This document shows positions 26,022 to 35,759 of a DNA stretch of 64,000 nucleotides, piece after piece (within the stretch, counting starts at the first letter, position 1; every line of letters begins with the position of its first letter). The translations under genes were made by a program, and so were the position numbers. Under the pieces are notes generated by a model. It had not been told where the DNA came from, did not search any database, and was given only the letters and a program-made list of their open reading frames with translations. This stretch comes from Rhizomicrobium sp. (GTDB taxonomy: Bacteria > Pseudomonadota > Alphaproteobacteria > Micropepsales > Micropepsaceae), in the NCBI GenBank assembly GCA_037200385.1, contig JBBCGL010000001.1:4169418-4233417 (forward strand), read 5' to 3'.

Positions 26022-27032
26022 ATGCAAATCGGAATAATCGGACTCGGCCGGATGGGCATGGGCATCGCGCGCCGCCTGTTGCGCGGCGATCATGCGTGTG
26101 TGGTCTACAACCGCCATCCCGAACCGGTCGCGACGCTGGTGAAGGAAGGTGCGGCAGCGGCCAAGGATCTGGGCGACCTTGTCCGCCAGCTCAAGCCGCC
26201 GCGCGCCGTCTGGATCATGCTCCCGGCCGGAAAGGTGACCGAAGAAACCATCGCCGCCCTCAGCGGGTTGCTCAGCCCGGGAGACACGATCATCGACGGC
26301 GGCAACACGTTCTATCGGGACGACATTCGCCGCGCGAAGACGCTGAAGAGCAAGGATTTGGATTATGTCGATATCGGCACGTCCGGCGGCGTCTGGGGTC
26401 TTGAGCGTGGTTTCTGCATGATGGTCGGCGGCGATAAGCGCGCCGTCGATGCGCTCGATCCGATCCTGAAAACCCTGGCGCCGGGTGTCGGAAGCATCTC
26501 GCGCACCAAGCGCGGGGCGGGTGCCGATCCAAGACCCGAGGCAGGCTACATCCATGCCGGTCCGGTCGGCGCCGGGCACTTCGTCAAGATGGTGCACAAC
26601 GGCATCGAATACGGATTGATGCAGGCCTATGCCGAAGGCTTCGATATCCTGCGCAACAAGGACTCGAAGGACCTGCCCGAGGAAGAGCGCTTCACGCTGA
26701 ACATGCCGGACATCGCGGAGGTGTGGCGGCGCGGCAGCGTGATTTCGTCCTGGCTGCTCGATCTCGGTGCCTCGGCGTTGGCGAGCGATCCGCAGCTCGA
26801 AGGCTTCACGGGTTTCGTCCAGGATTCGGGCGAGGGCCGCTGGACCGTCGAGGCCGCGATCGAGGAGGCGGTGCCGGCCAATGTGCTCACCTCGGCGCTT
26901 TATACCCGTTTCCGTTCGCGGCAGCAGCACAGCTTCGGCGAAAAGATGCTCTCGGCCATGCGCTTCGGTTTCGGCGCGCATGTCGAAGGCAGCGAACCCA
27001 TCGATCCCCAACCGAAGCCGAAAAAGACGTAA
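26022..27032 (+). CDS. 6-phosphogluconate dehydrogenase, decarboxylating, short (GndA/YqeC-like) type
   Basis: A 336-residue enzyme starting [20 protein letters not shown], the nucleotide-binding loop of the family. Catalytic Lys lies in [20 protein letters not shown]. The [18 protein letters not shown] region replaces the longer sequence of classical 470-residue Gnd, as in the short NAD-preferring type. It makes ribulose 5-phosphate, CO2 and NAD(P)H. GGAG is ten bases upstream. Confidence 0.9.
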   Translation: MQIGIIGLGRMGMGIARRLLRGDHACVVYNRHPEPVATLVKEGAAAAKDLGDLVRQLKPPRAVWIMLPAGKVTEETIAALSGLLSPGDTIIDGGNTFYRDDIRRAKTLKSKDLDYVDIGTSGGVWGLERGFCMMVGGDKRAVDALDPILKTLAPGVGSISRTKRGAGADPRPEAGYIHAGPVGAGHFVKMVHNGIEYGLMQAYAEGFDILRNKDSKDLPEEERFTLNMPDIAEVWRRGSVISSWLLDLGASALASDPQLEGFTGFVQDSGEGRWTVEAAIEEAVPANVLTSALYTRFRSRQQHSFGEKMLSAMRFGFGAHVEGSEPIDPQPKPKKT

Positions 27033-27096
27033 GGCGCCCGGCGGCACGAGCGTTCGCTGCGTCGGCCGCACCACCGCAACATGAGGACTCCCTTCC

Positions 27097-28701
27097 ATGG
27101 CAACTGCAGGTCACGGCTCCGACCGGAGCACGACCAAGGTCTATCTCGTCGGCGGCGGCATCGCATCGCTGGCCGCGGCGGCCTTCATGATCCGCGATGG
27201 CGACGTCCTCGGTCATAACATCACCATCCTGGAAGAGCTCGACGAGATCGGCGGCAGCCTCGACGGCTCCGGTTCGCCGCAAGACGGTTATGTGCTGCGC
27301 GGCGGCCGGATGCTGGAAAGCAAATATCTCTGCACCTATGAACTGTTCTCGTCGATCCCCACGCTCGACGGAAGCAGGACGGTGACGCAGGAGATTTTCG
27401 CATGGAACGAGACGATGAAGACCTCGTCCAAATCGCGTCTCGTGCGCGATGGCCGCCGGCAGACCGCACCCGAATTCGGCCTCAGCGAAAAACACATCCT
27501 GACGATCGAGCGTCTGGCGATCGAGCCGGAAGCGTTGCTCGGCCGCACCACCATCGCCGATCAGTTCGACGCCGCGTTCTTCGAGACCAATTTCTGGTTC
27601 ATGTGGTGCACCACCTTCGCGTTCCAGCCCTGGCACAGTGCGGTCGAGTTCAAGCGCTACCTCGTGCGGTTCGCCCATATGGTCTCGGGCTTCGACCGGC
27701 TGGAGGGGATCATGCGGACCGTCTACAACCAGTACGATTCGATGGTGCGGCCGCTGCGCAAATGGCTCGACGAGCGCGGCGTGGTGTTCGAACTGAACAC
27801 CTGCGTGACCGATCTCGGCTATGGCGAGCGCAACGGGAAACAGGCCGTGACGCGCATCGCCTATGAGCGGGCCGGCAAGGCCGCGGAGATCGCGGTCGGC
27901 GAGGGAGACTATGTCCTGGTCACCCTCGGCTCGATGACCGAAGCGTCCAGCCTCGGCGGCATGGACGCCGCGCCGGTCCTGCGCAGCAAGACGGATGGCG
28001 GCGCGTGGACGCTGTGGGAGAGGATCGCCGCGGGTCGGCCCGATTTCGGACGACCGTCGGTTTTCGCCGACCATATCGACCAGTCCAAATGGATATCGTT
28101 CACCACGACGCTGCGCGATCCGACGTTCCTGCGTCTCATCCGAGACTTCACCGGCAACGTGCCCGGCGAAGGCGGTCTGATCACCTTCGCAGACTCCGCG
28201 TGGCTCGCCTCGATCGTCATCCCATATCAGCCGCATTTCATCGGCCAACCCGACGGGGTCGCCGTCTTCTGGGGCTACGGCCTCGCCGTCGACAAGCCCG
28301 GGGATTTCGTCAAGAAGCCGATGGCGGCCTGCACCGGCCGCGAGATCATGACGGAGGTGCTCGGTCATCTGCGCATCGCAGCGGAGCTGCCGAAAATCCT
28401 GGAGACCTCGACCTGCATCCCCTGCATGATGCCGTTCATCACCAGCCAGTTCCTGCCGCGCAGCGCCGGCGACCGGCCGCAGGTCGTGCCGAAGGGCTGG
28501 AAAAACCTCGCCTTCATGGGCCAATTCTGCGAACTGCCGGAGGACGTGGTGTTCACCGTCGAATATTCGATCCGTTCGGCGCAGGCGGGCGTCTATGCGC
28601 TGCTTGGCCTGAAGCGCGAACCGCCCGCGGTCTACCACGGCAAGTTCGACCCGCGTGTCCTTTACAGGGCGTTCATGGCATTGCACGACGTGCGCGCATA
28701 G
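27097..28701 (+). CDS. Oleate hydratase (myosin-cross-reactive antigen family)
   Basis: A 534-residue flavoprotein. FAD-binding Gly loop VYLVGGGIASLAAAAFMIRD at the start. Family hallmarks follow: EELDEIGGSLDGSGSPQDGY, LRGGRMLESKYLCTYELFSS, FWFMWCTTFAFQPWHSAVEF and TSTCIPCMMPFITSQFLPRS. Oleate hydratases add water to cis-9 unsaturated fatty acids giving 10-hydroxy acids, using FAD in a structural role. The role proposed elsewhere is detoxification or membrane-stress adaptation, fitting the operon. Confidence 0.92.
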   Translation: MATAGHGSDRSTTKVYLVGGGIASLAAAAFMIRDGDVLGHNITILEELDEIGGSLDGSGSPQDGYVLRGGRMLESKYLCTYELFSSIPTLDGSRTVTQEIFAWNETMKTSSKSRLVRDGRRQTAPEFGLSEKHILTIERLAIEPEALLGRTTIADQFDAAFFETNFWFMWCTTFAFQPWHSAVEFKRYLVRFAHMVSGFDRLEGIMRTVYNQYDSMVRPLRKWLDERGVVFELNTCVTDLGYGERNGKQAVTRIAYERAGKAAEIAVGEGDYVLVTLGSMTEASSLGGMDAAPVLRSKTDGGAWTLWERIAAGRPDFGRPSVFADHIDQSKWISFTTTLRDPTFLRLIRDFTGNVPGEGGLITFADSAWLASIVIPYQPHFIGQPDGVAVFWGYGLAVDKPGDFVKKPMAACTGREIMTEVLGHLRIAAELPKILETSTCIPCMMPFITSQFLPRSAGDRPQVVPKGWKNLAFMGQFCELPEDVVFTVEYSIRSAQAGVYALLGLKREPPAVYHGKFDPRVLYRAFMALHDVRA

Positions 28702-28734
28702 CATGACCGCCGCAGCGATCTCAGGGAGAAGTCC

Positions 28735-29655
28735 ATGCCTCGCGCGGTAAGATTTGACAAATATGGCGACGTCGATGTCCTGCGCGTCGTGGAAGTCGAC
28801 CGGCCGGTCCCGGGTCCCGATCAGGTTCTCGTCCGCGTCAAGGCTGCAGGCATCAATCCGGGTGAGGCTGGCATTCGCGAGGGCGCCATGGCCGAGCGGT
28901 GGCCCGCAACATTTCCGTCAGGCCAAGGCAGCGACCTTGCCGGCGTCGTCGAGGAGGTCGGCAACGCCGTCAAGAGCGTCACGGTCGGCGAAGAGATCAT
29001 CGGGTTCACCAATAATCGAGCCAGCCAGGCCGAACTGGTCGTCGTGGATGCCGGCAATCTCACCCCTCGCCCCGCGCATGTCTCATGGGAGCAGGCGGGG
29101 GCCCTGTTCGTCGCGGGCACGACCGCCTATGCGACCGTGCACGCCGTTTCGCTGAAGGCGGGCGACACCGTGGTGGTCTCCGGCGCCGCGGGCGGCGTGG
29201 GCTCGATTGCCGTTCAACTGGCCAGGATCGCCGGCGCCAAGGTGCTGGGTCTTGCCGGTGCAGAGAACCATGCCTGGCTCGCCAAGCATGGCGTGATCCC
29301 CGTCGCGTATGGCGACGGCGTCGCGGACCGCATTCGCGCCGCGTCCGGCGGCAAGGTCGATGCCTTCATCGATACGTTCGGCGGCGGCTATGTCGAGCTG
29401 GCGCTCCAGCTCGGCGTCGCGCCCGACCGGATCGATACGATCATCGATTTCGCGGCCGCCGCCAAGTACAAGGTCAAGACGGATGGCAACGGCACGGCGG
29501 CGAGGGCCGAAGTGCTCGCCGAACTCGCCGGCCTGATCGACACCGGCCGCCTCGAGATCCCGATCGCCAAGATCTATCGCCTGGATGATGTGCGCGAGGC
29601 CTATCGCGATCTCGCGCGGCGTCACACGCATGGCAAGATCGTGCTCGTGCCCTGA
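28735..29655 (+). CDS. Zeta-crystallin-type NADPH:quinone reductase
   Basis: A 306-residue medium-chain dehydrogenase without zinc ligands. It has the quinone-reductase loop TVVVSGAAGGVGSIAVQLAR and the N-terminal segment VRVKAAGINPGEAGIREGAM. The end (GRLEIPIAKIYRLDDVREAY) is also typical. Zeta-crystallin-like enzymes reduce quinones or enones with NADPH. It is the last gene of the same-strand run that began at 17951. Confidence 0.88.
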   Translation: MPRAVRFDKYGDVDVLRVVEVDRPVPGPDQVLVRVKAAGINPGEAGIREGAMAERWPATFPSGQGSDLAGVVEEVGNAVKSVTVGEEIIGFTNNRASQAELVVVDAGNLTPRPAHVSWEQAGALFVAGTTAYATVHAVSLKAGDTVVVSGAAGGVGSIAVQLARIAGAKVLGLAGAENHAWLAKHGVIPVAYGDGVADRIRAASGGKVDAFIDTFGGGYVELALQLGVAPDRIDTIIDFAAAAKYKVKTDGNGTAARAEVLAELAGLIDTGRLEIPIAKIYRLDDVREAYRDLARRHTHGKIVLVP

Positions 29656-29726
29656 CGATTTCACGTCCGTGACGGCATGGACAGGAGCGACAACGACATG
29701 GTTGACCCGCCGATGTCCAAACGAAA

Positions 29727-30665
29727 CTACGATGGCGGCCTTGCCCGACCCGGCCTGAGAAACAGGCGGGTGATGCGTGGATCGGCTGCTTGCAGCTTAC
29801 CGGTCAGTTCGTCAGCCGCTTCTTCAAGACCCGGGCCTGACAGATCGTCCTGAAAATCCAGCGTCACGGCCATGAGGATTTCTTCCGGCCCCAGATGCAT
29901 GGTGAGAATCTCGCAAACCGAATAGACGCGTGGGTCGGCTTCAAAGAGCGCGCGTGCCGCATCTATCGTCGACGGCAATGCGGCCTCGCCAGTCAAAAGA
30001 CTGTGTGTTTCGGCGATGACAACACCCGCAAGCGCAATCAGGAGCATTCCGATCGCCAGGGCTGCCGCTCCGTCGGCCGGCGGCCAGTGGAACCAGGCCG
30101 ATCCGATAACACCAAGAAAGGCCAGGATCAGCCCAAGGATCGACGCGGCGCCTTCAGCCAACACCTCGAACACGCCCGGATCGGGACTGAGATGTACGCG
30201 CTGCAGAAACGACACCGAGGGAAAGCGCTTGCGCGAGGCATTGGAGCGTCCTTTCTCGGACTGCCGCACGCTGACGACAAGCGATACGATCTCCAAGACA
30301 GCGCAAACTCCAAGGACCAAAATGGTCAGCGGGACGTGATCGACCGACGTCGGGTGCCGAAGCTTTTCCACGCCTTCATATATCGCCGCGACGCCGCCGG
30401 CCGCGAAGATCATGAGCGCGACCACAAAGGTCCAAAAATAGGCCTCGAGGCCGTAGCCGAAGGGATGCCGGGCATCCGGCGGCCGGGCGCCGCGACTCAT
30501 GCCGAACAGCAACAGACCTTGATTCAGCGTATCGATGGCGGAATGGATCGACTCCACCAACATGGAAGAGCTGCCGCTGAAAAAGAACGCCAGCAGCTTC
30601 GCCAAGCCAACCGCGACATTGCCGGCCAGCGCGGAGTAGATCGAGATTTTCGAAGGGGTGGCCAT
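29727..30665 (-). CDS. CDF-family cation transporter (second in window)
   Basis: A 312-residue membrane protein. Six helices are visible (NVAVGLAKLLAFFFSGSSSM, FWTFVVALMIFAAGGVAAIY and others), then a short cytoplasmic domain (TMHLGPEEILMAVTLDFQDD). The first membrane metal site is ESIHSAIDTLNQ. The second site is EVLAEGAASILG, where the usual HxxxD is replaced, as in the CDF branch with Glu/Ala at this place. The transported ion is therefore uncertain. No His-rich tail. Divergent to the flavoprotein gene at 31009. Confidence 0.85.
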   Translation of the reverse strand: MATPSKISIYSALAGNVAVGLAKLLAFFFSGSSSMLVESIHSAIDTLNQGLLLFGMSRGARPPDARHPFGYGLEAYFWTFVVALMIFAAGGVAAIYEGVEKLRHPTSVDHVPLTILVLGVCAVLEIVSLVVSVRQSEKGRSNASRKRFPSVSFLQRVHLSPDPGVFEVLAEGAASILGLILAFLGVIGSAWFHWPPADGAAALAIGMLLIALAGVVIAETHSLLTGEAALPSTIDAARALFEADPRVYSVCEILTMHLGPEEILMAVTLDFQDDLSGPGLEEAADELTGKLQAADPRITRLFLRPGRARPPS

Positions 30666-31008
30666 TAGAACTGTTCCCGGACGGACGGTCCATAACGCAT
30701 GGCCTTAGCAACTTTCCAATAGCGACGCACAGTTAGAGACCATCCGGCCATCCGCGCGTTACGATAGTAGACCATGGCGGCGGAGGCGGTCCGCAACTGC
30801 TTCAGGCTCTGATCCTCTCTGATAGCAGTTCTGAAAGAACCGATTTGCCGTGCCCGTGGGCGAATGTGATCCGTCTTGCTCAGTCCTCTCTGCCCCCATT
30901 GGCCTAACATCCAGCAGGAGCCGGACCTCATCCGTGCACCGAATTGGCGTGGTCTTCGCTTTCGCGCGCGATGTGAAGCCCAGGCCGTTCTCGTGAAGGA
31001 CATCGACC
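30666..31008. other. 343-bp gap, possible short ORF upstream of the CDF gene
   Basis: On the minus strand a 36-codon frame (30665-30775, MVYYRNARMAGWSLTVRRYW) ends TAATG, with its stop overlapping the CDF start codon. Such overlap suggests translational coupling, but no RBS stands out and no family is recognised, so I do not call it a gene. The rest contains nothing I can name. Confidence 0.35.
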
Positions 31009-32496
31009 ATGACTGACGCGACCCCGAAATGGGACGAAGAGGCCGACGTCATTGTTATCGGCTATGGCTTTGCCGGTGCCACGGCGGCAATCACGGCCCA
31101 TGACGCCGGAGCCAAAGTCCTGCTGCTGGAAAAAGCTCCCGAAAAGCACAAGGGTGGAAATAGCCGCGTGTCCGCCAATCTCGTGTTTTGGCCGGACGAT
31201 ATCGCGAAGGCCAAAGCCTATTTCAGGGCGATGGCCGGGCCTTACATGGACAATTTGCCGGAAGAAATGCTGCAAGTCTGGGCCGAGGAAATGTATGCCA
31301 ATCGAGCGTGGTTGGAGAACCTCGGCATGAAGACGGCCGAGATCCCATACATTGAGTTCCCCGAGTTCGAAGGCTCCGATTGCGTGCATGTGCTGATGAA
31401 CGGCGAAGGGCCGATGGGCGGCGAACGCCTGTGGCACGTGGTCGAAACGGCGGTTTCCAAACGTCCGATCCGCGTTCTTTATGAAACGCCGGCAGTCGGC
31501 CTGGTAAAGAAGGGAGGGGCGATCGCCGGGGTTCTCGCTGAAAGTCGAGGCAAGCGCATTGCCATCAAGGCCAATCGGGCCGTGGTGCTCACCTGCGGCG
31601 GCTTCGAGAACAACCCGGTCATGGTCCGCACTTATGTAGACGGGTTGCCGAACATCTACCCCCACGGGACGCCTTACAATACCGGTGACGGCATCCGCAT
31701 GGGGATCGAGGTCGGCGCCGATCTCTGGCACATGAACAATATTTCCGGTCCGTTGCTGTCCTTCAAGGCGCCCGAGATTCCGGTGGCCCAGTGGCTCAAT
31801 CTTCCGCACGGCAGAAGCTATATCTTCGTGGCCGGCGACGGCACGCGCTTTACGATGGAGGGTGATCCCTGTGTCACCGGCGATCTCCACGGCAAGGTCA
31901 AGCGGCACGGCGCCTGGGCACAGCAGGTGCTGCCAGTCCCGATTCACATGATCTTCGATGAAACCTATCGCAAGTCCGGCCATATCGGTCGCGCAACGGC
32001 GGATTGGGATGTCGTCCATGGCAATCGCTACGATTGGAGCGACGACAACCTCCGCGAGGTGGAGAAGGGCTGGATAAAGAAGGCCGACACGGTTCGAGAG
32101 TTGGCAGCCCTGATCAACATACCCGCCGCTGCGCTGGACGCGACCGTGGCTCGCTTCAACAGTTTCGCGGTGGATGGCAAAGATGCCGAATGGGGCCGGG
32201 CGGCCGCCACCATGGCGGCGGTGAATACGCCACCGTTTTACGCCATGGAATTGACGCCGGCCTTCGTGAACACCCAAGGCGGCCCGCGCCGGAACAAGGA
32301 GGCGCAGATCGTTGGCGTCGACGGCGCACCCATAGGTCGGCTCTACTCGGCGGGCGAGCTTGGTTCGATCTATCCTTTTCTCTATCAGGGCGGCGGCAAT
32401 ATCGGTGAATGCTTCGCGTTTGGTCGCATAGCCGGCAGAAATGCCGCGAAGGAAGAGCCGTTGAAGGCTATGGCAAAAGCCTATGCCGAGGCCTGA
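31009..32496 (+). CDS. FAD-binding oxidoreductase of the fumarate reductase/ketosteroid dehydrogenase family
   Basis: A 495-residue flavoprotein (FAD_binding_2). N-terminal dinucleotide loop VIVIGYGFAGATAAITAHDA, then LLLEKAPEKHKGGNSRVS. The C-terminal FAD contact is LYSAGELGSIYPFLYQGGGN followed by AFGRIAGRNA. The middle part resembles soluble fumarate reductases and 3-ketosteroid 1-dehydrogenases. No heme motif, no signal peptide. Substrate not predictable. The thioredoxin-reductase-like gene starts 54 bp later. Confidence 0.82.
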   Translation: MTDATPKWDEEADVIVIGYGFAGATAAITAHDAGAKVLLLEKAPEKHKGGNSRVSANLVFWPDDIAKAKAYFRAMAGPYMDNLPEEMLQVWAEEMYANRAWLENLGMKTAEIPYIEFPEFEGSDCVHVLMNGEGPMGGERLWHVVETAVSKRPIRVLYETPAVGLVKKGGAIAGVLAESRGKRIAIKANRAVVLTCGGFENNPVMVRTYVDGLPNIYPHGTPYNTGDGIRMGIEVGADLWHMNNISGPLLSFKAPEIPVAQWLNLPHGRSYIFVAGDGTRFTMEGDPCVTGDLHGKVKRHGAWAQQVLPVPIHMIFDETYRKSGHIGRATADWDVVHGNRYDWSDDNLREVEKGWIKKADTVRELAALINIPAAALDATVARFNSFAVDGKDAEWGRAAATMAAVNTPPFYAMELTPAFVNTQGGPRRNKEAQIVGVDGAPIGRLYSAGELGSIYPFLYQGGGNIGECFAFGRIAGRNAAKEEPLKAMAKAYAEA

Positions 32497-32550
32497 GGCC
32501 AATCGCTCTCTCAGGCGATGCGTGCGGACTGTTCGCCCGTCTGCACAGCC

Positions 32551-33462
32551 ATGAGCGACGTCTTGGACTGCCTTGTGATCGGCGGTGGGCCTGCGGGCCT
32601 TACCGCAGCGATCTACCTGGGGCGATTTCGGCGCCGCGTGCTGGTGATGGACAAGGGCTGGAGCCGCGCGGAGTGGATCGCGAAAAGCCACAATCTGCCG
32701 GGCTTTCCGGATGGTATTGCGGGCTCCGCGTTGCTGGGAAACCTTCGGGCACAGGCCCGGCTCTATGGCGCGGTCTTGGAAGCAGGGGTCGTTGACGCCT
32801 TGCTGCGTGATGCCAATGGAATGTTCAGCGCGAAAACCGACACCGCGACCTTGGTCGCGCGCACGGTCATTCTCGCGACCGGCGTGATCGAGAACAAACC
32901 GCCCGTCGCACACGTGGCCGACGCCGTAAAGCGCGGACTCATCCGGACCTGCCCGATTTGCGATGGCTACGAAAGCATCGGCAAACACATAGCCGTATTG
33001 GGCGACGGCGAGCATGCCGCTGCGGAGGCTTTGTTTCTTCGCACCTATACCGACAGATTGTCTCTCCTTCTCATGGCGACCGAGACCGCGCCGCTTTCAC
33101 AAGATACCCAGCGCGCATTGCAAGCGGCGGGTATCGGCGTGGCCCATGTGGTCATCGGCTCCGTCAGCATGGGCAATGATGGGGTGACGGTATTGAGCGT
33201 CGAGGATGCCAAGACCCACCGGTTTGACGCCATCTATTCCGCTTTCGGCACGACATCCCAGACGATGCTGGCGACGGGATTGGGCGCACGAATGGACAGT
33301 TCCAACCGGTTGTTCGTAGACGCGCACCAGGCAACCTCGGTCGATGGACTGTATGCGGCTGGAGATCTCGTGCGCGGCCTCAATCAAATCGTCGTCGCCG
33401 AGGGCGAAGCGGCGACCGCCGCTACCGCAGTCCACAACCGCCTGCCGAAAGTCTTCGCCTGA
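32551..33462 (+). CDS. Thioredoxin-reductase-like NAD(P)/FAD oxidoreductase
   Basis: A 303-residue TrxB-like protein. FAD loop LVIGGGPAGLTAAIYLGRFR at the N-terminus, redox pair in RTCPICDGYE (CxxC), second nucleotide loop IAVLGDGEHAAAEALFLRTY, and the FAD-contacting GLYAAGDLVRGLNQIVVAEG end. ATG 32551 (MSDVLDCLVIG) is preferred over 32518 because it gives the standard family start. The usual GxGxxA loop of NADPH sites is altered here (GDGEHA), so the electron donor is uncertain. Confidence 0.82.
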   Translation: MSDVLDCLVIGGGPAGLTAAIYLGRFRRRVLVMDKGWSRAEWIAKSHNLPGFPDGIAGSALLGNLRAQARLYGAVLEAGVVDALLRDANGMFSAKTDTATLVARTVILATGVIENKPPVAHVADAVKRGLIRTCPICDGYESIGKHIAVLGDGEHAAAEALFLRTYTDRLSLLLMATETAPLSQDTQRALQAAGIGVAHVVIGSVSMGNDGVTVLSVEDAKTHRFDAIYSAFGTTSQTMLATGLGARMDSSNRLFVDAHQATSVDGLYAAGDLVRGLNQIVVAEGEAATAATAVHNRLPKVFA

Positions 33463-33640
33463 CCATTGCCAATGAAGGCCTGGTTGGCCTCGGCTTCATC
33501 ACGGCGGCAGATCGTGAAGTGGATCTCAATCTGTCTACCGTGTGCAACGGATGTGATGATCAAACAAAGCGGAGCCGTTTTTCTTTTGGGCGCCAGGACG
33601 GTTGAAGCGTTGCTACCTCGAACCATACGGTTGGAAATAG

Positions 33641-34468
33641 ATGACCTCCAGTACATTCACCACAAAGGACGGCACCGTCCTCTATTACAAGGACTGGGGC
33701 ACCGGCCCGGCCGTTGTCTTCAGCCACGGTTATCCGCTGTCGTCGGACGCCTGGGAAAACCAGATGATGTTCCTGTTGCAGCACGGCTATCGCGTGGTTG
33801 CTCACGACCGGCGCGGCTTCGGCCGTTCCAGCCAGCCAAGCCAGGGCTACGACTTCGACACATTTGCCGACGATCTGGCCGCCCTGGTCGAAACCCTCGA
33901 TCTGGCGGCCGTTACCTTCATCGGCCATTCCATGGGTGGCGGCGAGGTGGCCCGCTATATCGGACGTCACGGAGAAAAGCGTGCGTCCAAGCTTGCATTC
34001 GTCGCTGCCGTTACGCCGTTCCTGCTGAAGACCACGACGAACCCCGACGGGGCGCCGATCGAAGTTTTCGACGGCATGCGCGCCGCCGTACGGGCGGATC
34101 GCTCGCAGTGGAACAAGGACGTATCGATGTCCTACTACAGCTATAACCGGGACGGCGCCAAGATGTCCCAGGGCGTGCGCGACGAATACTGGCGGCAAGG
34201 CATGACCACCGGAATCCTGGCGGCTTACCAGGCAATCGGGGCATTCTCGGAAACCGACTTCAGGGACGATTTGAAGAAGGTAACCGTGCCGACGTTGATC
34301 CTGCATGGCAGCGACGACCAGATCGCTCCCATCGAAATTTCCGGTAACTTGACGGCGAAGATCGTCAAGAACGCCAAGCTCGTGGTGTATGAGGGCGCGC
34401 CGCACGGCTTGCTCGCCACGCACAAGGACAAGGTGAATGCCGATCTGCTGGCCTTCCTGAAATCGTAG
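33641..34468 (+). CDS. Alpha/beta hydrolase, non-heme chloroperoxidase-like
   Basis: A 275-residue alpha/beta hydrolase. Catalytic Ser in the elbow FIGHSMGGGEVARYIGRHG (near residue 98), Asp near HGSDDQIAPIE and His in YEGAPHGLLATHKDK. The N-terminus (TFTTKDGTVLYYKDWGTGPA, FSHGYPLSSDAWENQ) is that of cofactor-free haloperoxidases/perhydrolases (esterase family). Physiological substrate unknown. Confidence 0.9.
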   Translation: MTSSTFTTKDGTVLYYKDWGTGPAVVFSHGYPLSSDAWENQMMFLLQHGYRVVAHDRRGFGRSSQPSQGYDFDTFADDLAALVETLDLAAVTFIGHSMGGGEVARYIGRHGEKRASKLAFVAAVTPFLLKTTTNPDGAPIEVFDGMRAAVRADRSQWNKDVSMSYYSYNRDGAKMSQGVRDEYWRQGMTTGILAAYQAIGAFSETDFRDDLKKVTVPTLILHGSDDQIAPIEISGNLTAKIVKNAKLVVYEGAPHGLLATHKDKVNADLLAFLKS

Positions 34469-34480
34469 GAGGAGCAGGCA

Positions 34481-34972
34481 ATGTCGCAAGCCACTATGCG
34501 CACTTCGATCGTTGAGGTCGTTCACGTCACGATCGCATGCGGACGGCCGTTTGAAGCTGTGCGCGATGCACTCATCAAAGACGTGCCGGCGCTCGATCCC
34601 CATCTCGTCGAACTATTGATAGGTGCGAATGCCGCAGAGATCGAGCAACGACGCGCCACCGGGCCGAAACTCTGGCTGTTCGAGACGCGCGATCATGGAG
34701 CGCTCGTTGCAGCGGAGGGACAGGCGAGGAAGGCGATCCAATTCGAGATCGGCAATCCGCTGACCGCCGAGCGCATGACGCGCCACCGCCTGGCCGCGGG
34801 TCTATACGCACCGCTGCGCATCGTTCTCTACGAAGACGAGCAGCGACGCGCGGTCTTCGAATACGATTTGCCGTCCTCCCTGTTCAACCAGTTTGGAAAC
34901 GAGGAGGTGGCCAAAACGGGGTGCGAACTCGACGAGGAGTTGCAGCACGTGCTGATGGCGGCTGCGGGCTAG
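34481..34972 (+). CDS. DUF302-like protein
   Basis: A 163-residue soluble protein, 12 bp after the hydrolase gene with AGGAGGAG as RBS. It reads VVHVTIACGRPFEAVRDALI, LWLFETRDHGALVAAEGQAR, KAIQFEIGNPLTAERMTRHR and YAPLRIVLYEDEQRRAVFEY, which is the pattern of DUF302 proteins (YIGNPLTAxxM, APLRVxVYE). Function is unknown in the family. Confidence 0.8.
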   Translation: MSQATMRTSIVEVVHVTIACGRPFEAVRDALIKDVPALDPHLVELLIGANAAEIEQRRATGPKLWLFETRDHGALVAAEGQARKAIQFEIGNPLTAERMTRHRLAAGLYAPLRIVLYEDEQRRAVFEYDLPSSLFNQFGNEEVAKTGCELDEELQHVLMAAAG

Positions 34973-34981
34973 GGTTACCGA

Positions 34982-35611
34982 CGCCGGCCCTGTCCGGAAC
35001 ACCTTCGCCCGGGCGAATGGCTCGCCCAGACCGCCGCCGGATCCACCGTCGGCCGCCTGGTGCTGCAGCTTGCGCGAAGCGAGGGATTTCGCACGCTTAA
35101 CATGGTGCGGCGGTCTGCGCAGGTCGCAGAGATCGCGGAATTGGGCGGCGATCTGACCTTGTGCACGGAAGATGCGGATTGGCCGGCTCAGTTTGCGCAC
35201 GCCGCCGAGAGCGGCCGGCTCGGAAAGGCGATCGATTGCGTCGGCGGCCGGGTCGGTGCCGTCGTGGCGCGAGGACTGCAGACCGGCGGCAGACTCCTGG
35301 TTTACGGCGCGCTCTCCTCGCACCGGCAGTCCGATCCGGCGGCCTTCGAGATGCCGATCTTTGTGCCACGGCTGATTTACGCGGCGTCCAGCGTGCAGGG
35401 ATGGTTTTTGTTTCACTGGCTCGACGTCACGCCGATCGCGGAGACCTCCGCCGCCCTGCGTCGCGTCCTCGATCGTCTGGCAACCGGGCAGCTACAGCTG
35501 CCACCCGCGAAAATCTACCGAGCCAGTGAATTGTCGACCGCTCTTGCCCAGGCCGAAGCCTCCGATCGTGATGGAAAGCCGCTCATCGCCATGACGACCT
35601 TGGGTGGTTGA
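34982..35611 (+). pseudogene. Zinc-type quinone/alcohol dehydrogenase, C-terminal fragment
   Basis: From 34982 an open frame encodes LRPGEWLAQTAAGSTVGRLV then LQLARSEGFRTLNMVRRSAQ, the nucleotide-binding half of a medium-chain dehydrogenase, and continues to a normal end. The N-terminal GroES-like catalytic half (about 130 residues) is missing, and the fragment begins 10 bp after the DUF302 stop. I read it as a 5'-truncated gene; an internal GTG (35060) could start translation but would cut the Rossmann fold. Confidence 0.7.
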
Positions 35612-35759
35612 GCTCGAGCGGGAAACTTGCCAACGACCGCGCGGCTTGAACCGGCGCCAAGCAATGAAGCAACCGATCCGTCACAGGCGCGTACTCTCCT
35701 TGGGCGCTGTTGGGTTCTCCTTAGCCCAATCCAACCATGGCGATCCCAGAGGCCTCACA

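Noticed and set aside
30665..30775. 36-codon ORF overlapping the CDF start (TAATG)
   Set aside because: The overlap is suggestive but there is no RBS or similarity, so it is recorded only as a note for the intergenic region.
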